Positions 1 to 9,757 of a stretch of 64,000 nt of DNA are shown in pieces. Each line of letters opens with the position of its first letter. The stretch's first letter is position 1. The stretch spans positions 930,001-994,000 of the forward strand of contig JAACMV010000017.1 of the NCBI GenBank assembly GCA_010909725.1. The letters run 5' to 3'. The translations under genes and the position numbers were made by a program. The stretch is from Picochlorum sp. 'celeri'. Taxonomy: Eukaryota; Chlorophyta; Trebouxiophyceae. Below the pieces are notes generated by a model, which did no database searches, was not told where the DNA came from, and saw only the letters and a list, made by a program, of their open reading frames with translations.

Positions 1-911
1 AACCATCATGCACCAAGTATCCGAGGAAGCTTGCGCGTTGGAAATTGCTCTTTTCAGACGAATTTGATGGAGATTCATTGGATATGTCAAAGTGGAGCCA
101 CATGCAAGGTGATGGATGCGAGTTTGGTATTTGTCAGTGGGGAAATGGAGAATTTCAATATTACAGCAATTCATCTAGATATTCGTATGTTAGAGATGGA
201 AAACTTGTCATCGAGCCTAAGTATGAGACTGGCGAGCACCTGGAAAATCTCCGACAGTATTGCAGAGGACGATGCACCCTTGGCAATGTTGAATGCGTCT
301 CAAAATGCGACAAGATTGAATTCTCTTCTGCTCGCCTCACAACAATAGGAAAGTTTGAGACCGGCCCTGCTATATCCTCGTATGGGCTAATCAAAATAGA
401 GGCCAGAATCAAAGTTAGTGATGGGGAGGGATTGTGGCCTGCCCTATGGCTACTTCCGACAGAACGCAAATATGGAGAATGGGCAGCGAGTGGCGAGATA
501 GACATTTTTGAATCATCAAATGACATGTCAAAAGCCCACGGAACCATCCATTATGGAGGAACATGGCCAGGTAACACATTCTATGGCAAATCCACTGCCT
601 TCTCACCCAACACATGGCACCGGGTGACATTTTACTGGGACAACATCTCTATGAGATGGTACTTGAATGGTAAATGGTTTTTATCCACAAAATCAGGCTG
701 TGGAACCAGCAATGGATGGTATAGCATTCCTATAAATGGAGCAGAGCCCAGCACAACAGCCCCATTTGATGAGAATTTCCACATCCTCATAAACATGGCA
801 GTTGGCGGTCACTTTACTGGAAATGTACCATACTCAAATGCAGCTGCAACGCTGTCATCTGCTACACCAAAATCCTTCGAGGTTGATTGGATTCGAGTGT
901 ACGCCATGTAG
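1..911 (+). CDS. GH16 family endo-beta-glucanase, 5' end outside window
   Basis: Glycoside hydrolase family 16 (laminarinase/beta-1,3-glucanase-like), which cleaves beta-glucans with retention of configuration. The catalytic signature EIDIFE is at 495-512, with the two Glu as nucleophile and acid/base and the Asp between them. The N-terminal beta strand LLFSDEFDG and the closing FEVDWIRVYAM strand are typical of the jelly-roll fold. The frame is open to the left edge of the window (302 residues visible), and TTG at position 45 is only an internal Leu, so the true start and any signal peptide lie upstream. A Cys-rich insert (about residues 70-95) is probably disulfide-bonded, which suits a secreted enzyme. 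The substrate cannot be told from sequence; wall or storage beta-glucan is an inference. Confidence 0.9.
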   Translation, partial: PSCTKYPRKLARWKLLFSDEFDGDSLDMSKWSHMQGDGCEFGICQWGNGEFQYYSNSSRYSYVRDGKLVIEPKYETGEHLENLRQYCRGRCTLGNVECVSKCDKIEFSSARLTTIGKFETGPAISSYGLIKIEARIKVSDGEGLWPALWLLPTERKYGEWAASGEIDIFESSNDMSKAHGTIHYGGTWPGNTFYGKSTAFSPNTWHRVTFYWDNISMRWYLNGKWFLSTKSGCGTSNGWYSIPINGAEPSTTAPFDENFHILINMAVGGHFTGNVPYSNAAATLSSATPKSFEVDWIRVYAM

Positions 912-1262
912 GCTATGAACAATCTAGTGCAACATTTCTGCCCTAAACTAAACAAGGAGATCGTGACTTCATCTGTCTATGCAACGATACAAACCTAAAT
1001 GTATATGAATGAAAAACTTTTAATATATTATCAGTAGAGCGTTAGTAATAGTGTCCATTGTCGCAAACATTTTCCAGTACGACTCAGAAAAAAGAAACCA
1101 TTTTCCAATACAACTCAAACTGCACCGAATCTCGGCATATTCAGCAATACAAATGCACTGAACTATCTCATAACTCATATGGGTAATTGTATGTTGTTTC
1201 CATGTTCATAGAAATCATTCTGACGATGCTTATAACGGCGTTTCGAATCATCCAGGTCTTGC
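912..1262. other. intergenic, A+T-rich
   Basis: This is the 3' flank of the glucanase gene and 5' flank of the ankyrin gene, with no open frame of note. It holds a 19-bp near-repeat at 1068-1086 and 1099-1117 (17 of 19 identical). Confidence 0.6.
1068..1117. repeat. short imperfect direct repeat
   Basis: CATTTTCCAGTACGACTCA at 1068-1086 and CATTTTCCAATACAACTCA at 1099-1117 differ at two positions and start 31 bp apart. They lie about 150-190 bp before the ankyrin ATG. They could be paired binding sites or a chance local duplication. Confidence 0.4.
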
Positions 1263-2333
1263 ATGTTTGTCACCTCCCAAACGTACGTTTCATATCTTCT
1301 ATACGATCTTGGTGAACGTATTGATCACCTACATGCTCGTGATTATGCAGCAAAAACTGTGTGGCAAGCTTCAGCAGATGGGGACCTCAACAGGGTGAAG
1401 GAGTGTGTGGAAGAATTGGGCATCGATGTCGATGCACGTGATCCACATGGAGCCACTCCTTTGATTGTTGCTAGCAAATCTGGTCAGGAGGAGGTGGTGC
1501 GGTATCTACTCGATGTCGGAGCTGATGTTGACTGTCAGGATGCTGATGGGTGGACGAGTCTCATGTACGCATGCATATTTTTGAAACTGTCCATCTGCGA
1601 CATCTTACTGGACAGGAATGCTAATATTCATCTGGAGAACGTGACTGAGGGCACGTGCCTGCTTTTATCTGCACATGCGAATGCACCAGTACCGCTAGTG
1701 GAGCGACTCTTGGATTTGGGCGCTGACATTAATCATAGGCAAAGATTCGGCTTTACAGCCCTCATCTTTGCTGTGAGTGGAGGATATAGAGATCTTGCAG
1801 AAATGCTGATTCGTCGAGGTGCCGATGTGAATCTCAGCAACAATGTATTTGGTACCTGCCCACTCCATGTTGCTGTCAACAATGGAGACACGTATATTGC
1901 CAAACTATTGCTCGACTCTGGATCTCAACTCGAGCTACGCTCAGCTCGGAGTATGACTCCACTCATGATTGCTTCAGCGAGGGGACAGCTGGATCTCGTG
2001 GAATTGCTCCTTGAAAGGGGGGCACTAGTGAATGAACAAGAGGGCCCTCCTGCCACATCAGATGCTCTTGATTCCTTTACCCAGGTGTCGCGAGAGGTAA
2101 GACAGGCTCTCTCACTCCCTCAAGTCTTTGAACTAGAAATATTTGTCGATCGAGTCGGCAGGGGGTCCACTGCCCTCCATATGGCTGTCAAACAAGGGGA
2201 TGTGGAGGTTGTCAAAACATTGTTACAGCATGGGGCAGATCCCAGCATTACAAATGCTCGTGGGGAATCTCCCCTCGATATCGCTAAGGAACATGGCCAT
2301 GATACCATTGTGCCATTATTAAAGATACTGTAA
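1263..2333 (+). CDS. ankyrin-repeat protein
   Basis: A 356-residue protein made almost entirely of ankyrin repeats, a protein-interaction scaffold. I see about seven or eight units with the G-TPL-A...G--E-V--LL--GA-V pattern, for example around residues 59-90 (DPHGATPLIVASKSGQEEVV) and near the C-terminus (GSTALHMAVKQGDVEVVKTL). A less regular spacer of about 40 residues (rich in Ser, Ala and Val) interrupts the array before the last two repeats. No membrane segment, signal peptide or enzymatic domain is visible. ATG at 1263 is the first in frame. The stop codon is two bases before the next start on the same strand, and no AATAAA signal lies between them. The partner is unknown. Confidence 0.85.
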   Translation: MFVTSQTYVSYLLYDLGERIDHLHARDYAAKTVWQASADGDLNRVKECVEELGIDVDARDPHGATPLIVASKSGQEEVVRYLLDVGADVDCQDADGWTSLMYACIFLKLSICDILLDRNANIHLENVTEGTCLLLSAHANAPVPLVERLLDLGADINHRQRFGFTALIFAVSGGYRDLAEMLIRRGADVNLSNNVFGTCPLHVAVNNGDTYIAKLLLDSGSQLELRSARSMTPLMIASARGQLDLVELLLERGALVNEQEGPPATSDALDSFTQVSREVRQALSLPQVFELEIFVDRVGRGSTALHMAVKQGDVEVVKTLLQHGADPSITNARGESPLDIAKEHGHDTIVPLLKIL

Positions 2334-2335
2334 AC

Positions 2336-2962
2336 ATGGCAATCGCTGGACGGCTACAACACGCCGTTGGACTGACCAACGGTATTCTTGTCGCAAGGCG
2401 CAAGCCTCTCGTGTGCATGGCTTCATCTTCTTCGAGACGGGGCAAAGGAAGAGATGTCGTTATATTTGATGGAGAGGAAGAATGGGACCAAAGGGACGGA
2501 GCTGTGTATACAGAGAACCGTGGGAATGTTGCACGTCAAGCGTTGGCTTCTGTTGGGTTGGTTGCTGATGGATTGACGGCTATCGCTATGCAGTTTGTCC
2601 CTGAGACAACGTCGTATAATGTTGTGAAAGGAGCTGTTGTGGGTGGGATTGTATTGGTTGTCTTGTCCTTTGTCAAAGGACTGCTGTCACTGATTCTGAC
2701 AGTTGGCACAATGGTTTTGGGGGCGTATGTGTGGGTCAAGCTCTTTGGAATGGAAACTCCTGAGTATAACAGTACTTTGTCAAACGTGAGGAGGGGTAAG
2801 AAGAATAGAAAAGCGCGGAGGAGTAGCAAAGATAGCAACGTGACAGCAGGGGCTCTACTAGGACAGGGGCAGCAATTATTGAGTAGTCTCGTATCGTCGC
2901 GTGATGATGATGACGATGACGGACTCTTGGACGTCAAATTTGTTCAGAAGAAGAGAAAATAA
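2336..2962 (+). CDS. predicted plastid membrane protein, unknown family
   Basis: A 208-residue protein I do not recognise. The first 30-35 residues are basic and hydroxylated with a VCMA-like cleavage context, consistent with a plastid transit peptide. The middle (about residues 95-140) holds two hydrophobic segments separated by a Lys-containing turn (FVKGLL), so two membrane spans are likely. The C-terminus is strongly basic (RRGKKNRKARR), then acidic (six Asp in a row), then basic again. The ATG has A at -3 and G at +4. The gene starts 2 bp after the ankyrin stop codon, so it has no room for its own promoter unless that lies inside the ankyrin CDS. The TAA stop is embedded in AATAAA (2961-2966). 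Confidence 0.75.
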   Translation: MAIAGRLQHAVGLTNGILVARRKPLVCMASSSSRRGKGRDVVIFDGEEEWDQRDGAVYTENRGNVARQALASVGLVADGLTAIAMQFVPETTSYNVVKGAVVGGIVLVVLSFVKGLLSLILTVGTMVLGAYVWVKLFGMETPEYNSTLSNVRRGKKNRKARRSSKDSNVTAGALLGQGQQLLSSLVSSRDDDDDDGLLDVKFVQKKRK

Positions 2963-2966
2963 TAAA
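2961..2966 (+). promoter_or_regulatory. AATAAA poly(A) signal overlapping the stop codon
   Basis: The last two bases of the TAA stop (2960-2962) are the first two of AATAAA. The opposing gene's stop begins 28 bp away, so transcripts of the two genes should overlap. The same arrangement is seen at four other genes in the window. Confidence 0.5.
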
Positions 2967-2990
2967 GAAAAGATGCATATTACTGTATTT

Positions 2991-4025
2991 CTATTGTTCC
3001 TTTCTGCCAAAGAGATTTTTCAAGTTGTTAATGTTCTTTGCCAAGGGATTCTTCTGTGATGCCGCAATCGCATTATAGAAGATGCTTTCCACATCTTGAC
3101 TGCTGGGTCTTGTATTCATCTGTCCGACAAGGTCAAATCCCGTCTTCCCTGGTTGCATCAGATATACCTTCCACGGCTTGCTTGCCTCACCATGTGTGTG
3201 GGTATGGGCCCCATCCAAGGAAAGATTCCTGTACACGACTCCTTCCATACTTGACATCATTAATGGCTTGACAAGGATAGGAAGGAAGCAATATGCTGCT
3301 TCAAAGCTTTTCACCAGGTCGATGTACTTGTTTGGTACACCATCTACGTCTACATTTCCTTGTGATGCAGACCACTCTGGATTGAGCAGCACAAATACAG
3401 CATCCTGGGATCCATGCCTATTGAGTATCGCATCAAGACGCTCTACATCACGTGTTTTTGGGGATATCAGTATGACAATGTCGACACCTGCCACATCCAC
3501 TGCATCCTGCAGTGAAACTACACCATTGCCACACCCGTCTCGTTGTGGCACGACATACATGACATTATTCTTACGTGTGCTAGACTGTACAAGTTCTCTA
3601 GCAAGCTGCACCATGTCTTCCATCGAATCACTCATCACAGGGATATCTACTTGGATCCTATCACCACCCATGACCTGTGATGGTTCCTTCTTCACCAACC
3701 CTCTTGCCCTCCCCTTGATCGCTGCATCTATTGCCACTCTCAATGCTTCCGAACCTTGCGTGACCGCAGCATCCCTAGAATCCGGCAGGACCGTTGAACT
3801 CTGTAGAGTCCCAACCTGTGGCTTCTTCTGCTTCTTGCTCTTCTTCTTCTTCTGCGATCCCTGGCGCTGTCTTCCAGACGACGCAACAACCAATAATGAA
3901 ACTCTCCTCTCTACATCCCTGTTGAATGGGTGGGCTGGTCGTCTTCCTAGCGCTTGTTTCAAAAAAGAAGCAGACTGACAAGGAATGTGGACAAGGGAAA
4001 CTCTCGGGCTCTGTACCAACGTCAT
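2991..4025 (-). CDS. plastid DUF1995 domain protein
   Basis: A 344-residue protein with an N-terminal plastid-type leader (first 50 or so residues, ending near LLVVASSG), a Lys/Gln-rich linker (KKKKSKKQKK), and a C-terminal alpha/beta domain of the DUF1995 type. That family occurs in cyanobacteria and plastids and includes plant LPA3, linked to photosystem II assembly. Diagnostic stretches are RIQVDIPVMSDS, VDIVILISP and LLNPEW. The most likely role is a stromal or thylakoid-associated factor; the assignment to LPA3 itself is not secure. The ATG at 4025 gives the leader. The gene is convergent with the preceding one (28 bp gap) and divergent from TGD1 (333 bp). Confidence 0.75.
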   Translation of the reverse strand: MTLVQSPRVSLVHIPCQSASFLKQALGRRPAHPFNRDVERRVSLLVVASSGRQRQGSQKKKKSKKQKKPQVGTLQSSTVLPDSRDAAVTQGSEALRVAIDAAIKGRARGLVKKEPSQVMGGDRIQVDIPVMSDSMEDMVQLARELVQSSTRKNNVMYVVPQRDGCGNGVVSLQDAVDVAGVDIVILISPKTRDVERLDAILNRHGSQDAVFVLLNPEWSASQGNVDVDGVPNKYIDLVKSFEAAYCFLPILVKPLMMSSMEGVVYRNLSLDGAHTHTHGEASKPWKVYLMQPGKTGFDLVGQMNTRPSSQDVESIFYNAIAASQKNPLAKNINNLKNLFGRKEQ

Positions 4026-4358
4026 CTCCTCCAGCTCGAACTATTATTATGGCATTGTGTCTGTCAATGCGTGTCTCTATCCATGTTGATGGGATAGGAT
4101 CGGTGCCGTTGATCGGATACTCTCCTTCATTAGAATATAAAAACAACAAAAAATTCTCCCTCATTGGCCTTTGGATGATTTTGATACAATAGCAACAACA
4201 TGGTGCATATATTACATGAATTAATGCATGCATCGGATGGATTTTTGGTCATGGCGTCAGTAAGACACTGAGGTTTTCACTCACGATACCAAATAACTAC
4301 AGAAGTTCGAAACTTGGTGGTGGATTGTAGGACGATTCAGGGTAGTACTAGTTCATTC
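4026..4358. promoter_or_regulatory. divergent promoter region, DUF1995 / TGD1
   Basis: A 333-bp stretch between two divergently transcribed plastid-protein genes, presumably a shared promoter. No clear TATA box or repeated element stands out. Confidence 0.4.
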
Positions 4359-5417
4359 ATGTATAAAATGGTGAATTTGAGGTGTTCATTGCCTCGTCGA
4401 GGATGCATCCTCCAGTCGAAGAAGACGATCGTACCTGTCTACAGGGTGTTGTCACGGCAACCTCGTTCGTCATGGACTGATTGCTCAAGGGTGGTGGAGG
4501 AGGGATGGGGATCAATGCATAGAATGTCAGTCATAGCATCGACATCTGGCGGTGATGAGGACGTGGCTGTTGCAGCGACGAGTCTTATGCCAGAGTCATG
4601 GCATGGTCCTGCGAGGAAGATTATGGAGTTTTTCATGGACTCAAAGCCTCCAAAGTATGCATGGAGGACGTTGGCTGCTCTTGTGCTTGGAGGAGAGGTG
4701 ATGGTTCGGATTCTTCAGGGGAAGGTGCATTGGAAGAATACATTGGATCAGTTGGATTTGGTGGGCCCAAAGTCTCTTGGGGTGTGTCTGCTCACGTCAG
4801 CATTTGTGGGCATGGTTTTCACTATTCAGTTTATTAGAGAATTTGCAAAGCTCGGATTGACCAAATCTGTGGGTGGTGTGCTTGCGTTGGCGCTGGCGCG
4901 AGAATTAACGCCAGTTGTGACATCTATTATTCTTGCAGGAAGGGTGGGATCTGCGTTTGCTGCAGAGCTGGGCACGATGCAGGTGTCTGAACAAACAGAT
5001 TCTCTCCGAGTTCTTGGGTCCGATCCTGTAGACTATCTGATCACACCTAGGGTATTGGCCTGCATGGTAGCTGGGCCCATTTTGAATCTGTTGTGTTTGA
5101 CCATGGGACTTGCAGCATCTGTATTTCTTGCAGATGTTGTCTATGATGTGTCTGCCAATGTGATTTTGGATTCTGCCTCTCGAGCAATAGCTTCGTGGGA
5201 CGTCATCACATCTATGATTAAATGTTGGGTGTTTGGTACCATAATATCTGTTGTATCTTGTTCGTGGGGGTATACAACGACTGGTGGAGCAAAAGGTGTG
5301 GGGGAGAGTACCACGTCTGCTGTAGTCATTTCTCTTGTGTTGATTTTCATCGCTGATTTCGCCCTATCATTCTTGTTTTTCCAAGGACAAGGTGATGCTT
5401 TGCGACAATGTGTGTAG
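4359..5417 (+). CDS. TGD1: plastid lipid-transfer permease TGD1 (MlaE family)
   Basis: The permease subunit of the TGD1-2-3 ABC lipid importer of the inner plastid envelope, which moves ER-derived lipid precursors into the plastid; it is homologous to bacterial MlaE. The first 75-80 residues look like a transit peptide. The MlaE core follows, with the conserved ARELTPV motif near residue 180 and GRVGSAFAAELGTM just after it, then several membrane spans up to the C-terminus (ADFALSFLFF). The start is the first ATG in frame (4359); an alternative Met lies three codons later. Upstream in-frame codons include only a TTG. At 352 residues the length suits the family. The stop is four bases from the stop of the opposing HflX gene. 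Confidence 0.93.
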   Translation: MYKMVNLRCSLPRRGCILQSKKTIVPVYRVLSRQPRSSWTDCSRVVEEGWGSMHRMSVIASTSGGDEDVAVAATSLMPESWHGPARKIMEFFMDSKPPKYAWRTLAALVLGGEVMVRILQGKVHWKNTLDQLDLVGPKSLGVCLLTSAFVGMVFTIQFIREFAKLGLTKSVGGVLALALARELTPVVTSIILAGRVGSAFAAELGTMQVSEQTDSLRVLGSDPVDYLITPRVLACMVAGPILNLLCLTMGLAASVFLADVVYDVSANVILDSASRAIASWDVITSMIKCWVFGTIISVVSCSWGYTTTGGAKGVGESTTSAVVISLVLIFIADFALSFLFFQGQGDALRQCV

Positions 5418-5421
5418 TATA

Positions 5422-7221
5422 TTAATAGTAATAATACTCGTCATATGATGCGGAAGAAGAAGACGATGCTGCTGTTTCGTCAATGTACTCTTCTAATCTA
5501 CCTGCAATATGAGGTGGTACATGAACCTGCATGATTGTTCCCTCTTCAGAAAATTCTTCGCGCAATACAACTCCTGCTCGGTATATCTCGTCCACAAGAT
5601 CTCCTTTGCTGTAAGGAATGCGGACAGACATTGGGATCATAGCTTTTTGGAGCTTTTCCATAATGGCATCCATGAGGTCACCCATGCCAATGTTTTCTGT
5701 TGCGGAAACACAGACGGTCCCTTGTCTTCTACTAGCAACATTCATCACCGCCTCAGGATTCGCACATGCATCTATTTTATTCCAAACGGTAAGGGAGGGC
5801 ACATTTTTAACTTCCAGGTCCTCAAGCACAGAATTGACTGCATCAACTTGAGCTGCAGCAGATGGGTGTGATGCGTCAACTATATGCAACAACAGCGTCG
5901 CATCTTTGATTTCTTCTAATGTAGCTCGGAAGGCTGCTACTAATTGGGTAGGAAGCTTCTGGATAAACCCTACCGTGTCACTAAATAACACCTCCTGCCC
6001 ACCAGGCATGATGACTCGCCGAGTGGTTGGATCAAGGGTGGCAAATAGTTTATCTTCAGCTAAGACCCCCGCATGTGTCAAAGTATTCAACAAGGACGAT
6101 TTACCGGCATTCGTATATCCAACAAGAGCAATAACTGGTATTGGGGCGGCTGCCCTTCGGTCCCTGTATGCTTTTCTGTGGCCTCTCACTTCTTCAATCT
6201 GACGACGTAATTTTGCTGCTTGATTCCTCAACAATCTCCTATCCACTTCAATCTGCTTTTCTCCCATACCTTTCACTTGGCCTGAAGCTCCACCTGCCTG
6301 CCTTTCCAAATGACTCCACATTCTTGTGAGTCGAGGAAGCTGATATTCTGCTTGAGCCAATTCAACCTGGAGCTTTCCTTCCCTCGTCGCTGCCCTCTGG
6401 GAAAAGATATCTAAAATCAAAGCTGTCCTATCACATAATCGGATATTCTTACCCAATGCTTTCTCTAAATTTCGCATCTGCCCAGGAGAGAGTTCGTCAT
6501 CAAACACAACAGTCTCTGCACCAGTATCCTCAACAGCCTGAGCAATTTCACCTACTTTCCCAGTGCCCACATACGTCCTTGGATTCGGATCATCCAACAA
6601 CTGATATGTATATCCCACAACTTCCAAGCCAGCTGTCTCCGCCAATCTCCCGAGTTCCTCCAAGGACTCTACAATGCCATATCCAATGGATGATTTCTTC
6701 TGAGCAGACTTCAACGCTGCACCCACCAAAAACACCTTCTCCCTTGCCCCCATTGGATACATATCCTCTTTAATACCATCCAGTGATAATTCCTTTCGAC
6801 GCCTCGCTTCTGCTGCCTCCTCTTCAACACTCATAGACCCACGGATACTCTCTGCTAAATCAGCCAGTGCAAACCTGTCCTCTGATGACACAGCACCCGC
6901 GCTATCGCTTTTGATTTCTCTCTGGACATGATCAATTCGTGGAACATCAGGGCTATCAGACCAATCTTCCCATGAATCTTGTCGTGGGGAGCCTCTCATA
7001 CAACAATGACGCCACGTGTTTTTCCTCCTCTCTCTGCCAAGAGTGAACGCTGTCGGGTGTTGTGTGTACTTACGAAGGGGCTGCGTATAGCCCTCTAAAG
7101 CATGATATATAACAACTGTTTCTCTAGGTAACACCGCCATTCTTTGAGACATGGCCAGTCTTGGCGTGGCAAGACACTTGAAACCAACCCCAGGTTGGAG
7201 GGCCTCTACTCGAACAGACAT
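5422..7221 (-). CDS. organellar HflX-type GTPase
   Basis: An HflX-family translational GTPase that binds the large ribosomal subunit and in bacteria splits stalled ribosomes. The N-terminal extension (about 150 residues) probably targets a plastid. The HflX N-terminal domain follows (EVVGYTYQLLDDPNPRTYVG, DDELSPGQMRNLE), then the glycine-rich coil with ERQAGGASGQVKGMGEKQIE, then the G domain: Walker A GYTNAGKSS near residue 367, G3 DTVGFIQKLP and G4 NKID. The Ser/Tyr-rich tail (SSSSSASYDEYYYY) is unusual. ATG at 7221 is used; an upstream GTG is not a likely eukaryotic start and a stop lies just before it. Bacterial origin, probably cyanobacterial, is inferred from the family. Confidence 0.92.
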   Translation of the reverse strand: MSVRVEALQPGVGFKCLATPRLAMSQRMAVLPRETVVIYHALEGYTQPLRKYTQHPTAFTLGRERRKNTWRHCCMRGSPRQDSWEDWSDSPDVPRIDHVQREIKSDSAGAVSSEDRFALADLAESIRGSMSVEEEAAEARRRKELSLDGIKEDMYPMGAREKVFLVGAALKSAQKKSSIGYGIVESLEELGRLAETAGLEVVGYTYQLLDDPNPRTYVGTGKVGEIAQAVEDTGAETVVFDDELSPGQMRNLEKALGKNIRLCDRTALILDIFSQRAATREGKLQVELAQAEYQLPRLTRMWSHLERQAGGASGQVKGMGEKQIEVDRRLLRNQAAKLRRQIEEVRGHRKAYRDRRAAAPIPVIALVGYTNAGKSSLLNTLTHAGVLAEDKLFATLDPTTRRVIMPGGQEVLFSDTVGFIQKLPTQLVAAFRATLEEIKDATLLLHIVDASHPSAAAQVDAVNSVLEDLEVKNVPSLTVWNKIDACANPEAVMNVASRRQGTVCVSATENIGMGDLMDAIMEKLQKAMIPMSVRIPYSKGDLVDEIYRAGVVLREEFSEEGTIMQVHVPPHIAGRLEEYIDETAASSSSSASYDEYYYY

Positions 7222-7392
7222 GCCCGTCACCTATACCATGTACCCCTACTATATTGTAAATGAAGTTAAATTTCTATACATTGAACGGATGGAAATGTCC
7301 TTTGTCCTAGTGCCTCCTTATTTGAAAAATCCTCGGAGGAGTATTTCAAAACAAAAATAAGGAACGTGTCTGTTATACGCTTTCGCTGGCCG

Positions 7393-8706
7393 ATGCCCGT
7401 GGTCTATAAAATCATACCTATTAAATGTAGTTTCATAATGCTCGGAACAGGAGGGATCTGTTGGAATGGTACCAGACTGCTCCAGAATCCCAGGTGTCCC
7501 AGGTGTCGTTCGAATTTTCGTTCACAAGGAAGACGTGTGCCCAATCGATACGAAATAGTATGCCATGCACGTGATAATATGCCTGAAACGGATCAGGATG
7601 TCCTGAACTGGGCCAAATCGAGTATTATAGAGCACCTGGAGGCGAAATCTGGTGGAGAGGTGGAATGGTCCAACACCGACCTCTTGAAGCTATGCATGCT
7701 TGTTTCGTTGGAGGAGACGGCATCTGACGGATCACTAGGGGATGACGTGCTGTTCAAGAGCACCTGGGATCTGTCTTTGATCAAGCATTATTCGATTCGA
7801 ATTAGAGAATTGTTCATGGACATGTGTCAGGATATTGAAGGTGATTTGTACAGCAAGGCACAATCATCATATGACGACTATGTCGCTAAATATCCGACCC
7901 ATTTAGTATCAGCAATTAACGAGGTATTGTATGAGCAGCAGGGATATAAAAGAATGGCATCGTATGGAGACGTGAGCAGCTTTCAGTTACGGAGAGTGCT
8001 TGACTCTGGTGTAGGCTCTCCAATCCTCCTGGCCATCATCTACATGATTGTTGCTGAAGAGAGCGGGCTGAGTCTGCATGCTCTGTCACTAGAAGAAGGG
8101 TCATATGTTGTCATGTGGCCCAAGGATGACACAATAAGGCTGGGTGCACAAGGGGAAGTGTTTGTGATTGACCCATATGCAAAGGGAAGTCTCATGTCAG
8201 CCCAAGAAATTTCAGAGATATTCGACGTTGATGTACCTTTTCGACCAGACTCCCTGAAGGATATGGCAGAAGATACTCTGTTACAGCTACTCTTGACCCA
8301 TTGGTGTCTGGCGGTGCAGTGTCCTCCAGAGCCATTGCTCGCCATTCCGTTGGATCTGGATGTCGCACTGGGGGAATATTCGGATGTTTCAGTGCAAGTA
8401 GAATACGATGATGGACAGAAAGGACCACTTCTGAGCAATCGGGGGGATTTCTGGACAGTATCACCAGAAACTATGCATCATATGCAAAAGTGCTTGTCAG
8501 CAGCTGAGAAGCTGCATATACTCCAGGAGGGCACAATAGAATCAACAATACGTCTGGCACTTTGCCAGTATTTCTGTCAGGAATATCACAAGGCAATTGA
8601 GAGTTTGGACATGGTTCTTGAGAAGAATGAGAGTCATGACCCTCTGTTTGAATTGGAACGAATTGAAGTGTTACAAAACAAATGCAGACTCTTGCTGCGC
8701 ACGTGA
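7393..8706 (+). CDS. SirB1/transglutaminase-like protein, plastid targeted
   Basis: A 437-residue protein whose central part matches the SirB1 transglutaminase-like fold: INEVLYEQQGYKRMASYGD followed by GVGSPILLAIIYMIVAEESGL, which corresponds to the RRGIPITLSLLY block of bacterial SirB1. The usual catalytic Cys is not obvious, so enzymatic activity is doubtful. The C-terminus resembles the short TPR part of the family (HKAIESLDMVLEKN). The leader up to about residue 60 is rich in Arg, Cys and Ser and is probably a transit peptide. The start is the ATG at 7393; a second candidate is Met16 at 7438. The gene is divergent from HflX with only 171 bp between them, a probable bidirectional promoter. 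Role unknown. Confidence 0.72.
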   Translation: MPVVYKIIPIKCSFIMLGTGGICWNGTRLLQNPRCPRCRSNFRSQGRRVPNRYEIVCHARDNMPETDQDVLNWAKSSIIEHLEAKSGGEVEWSNTDLLKLCMLVSLEETASDGSLGDDVLFKSTWDLSLIKHYSIRIRELFMDMCQDIEGDLYSKAQSSYDDYVAKYPTHLVSAINEVLYEQQGYKRMASYGDVSSFQLRRVLDSGVGSPILLAIIYMIVAEESGLSLHALSLEEGSYVVMWPKDDTIRLGAQGEVFVIDPYAKGSLMSAQEISEIFDVDVPFRPDSLKDMAEDTLLQLLLTHWCLAVQCPPEPLLAIPLDLDVALGEYSDVSVQVEYDDGQKGPLLSNRGDFWTVSPETMHHMQKCLSAAEKLHILQEGTIESTIRLALCQYFCQEYHKAIESLDMVLEKNESHDPLFELERIEVLQNKCRLLLRT

Positions 8707-9705
<999 letters not shown>

Positions 9706-9757
9706 GGATGTATGAATCTGAGCCATGGTTTCTCAATCATACGATGTAATCACGATG

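Noticed and set aside
4314..4358. TTG-initiated extension of TGD1
   Set aside because: Non-ATG starts are improbable for a nuclear gene, and an ATG at 4359 gives a good transit peptide. The same reasoning was applied to HflX, POLH, the GT64 gene, TCF25, SLX1, starch synthase and SAMHD1-like starts.
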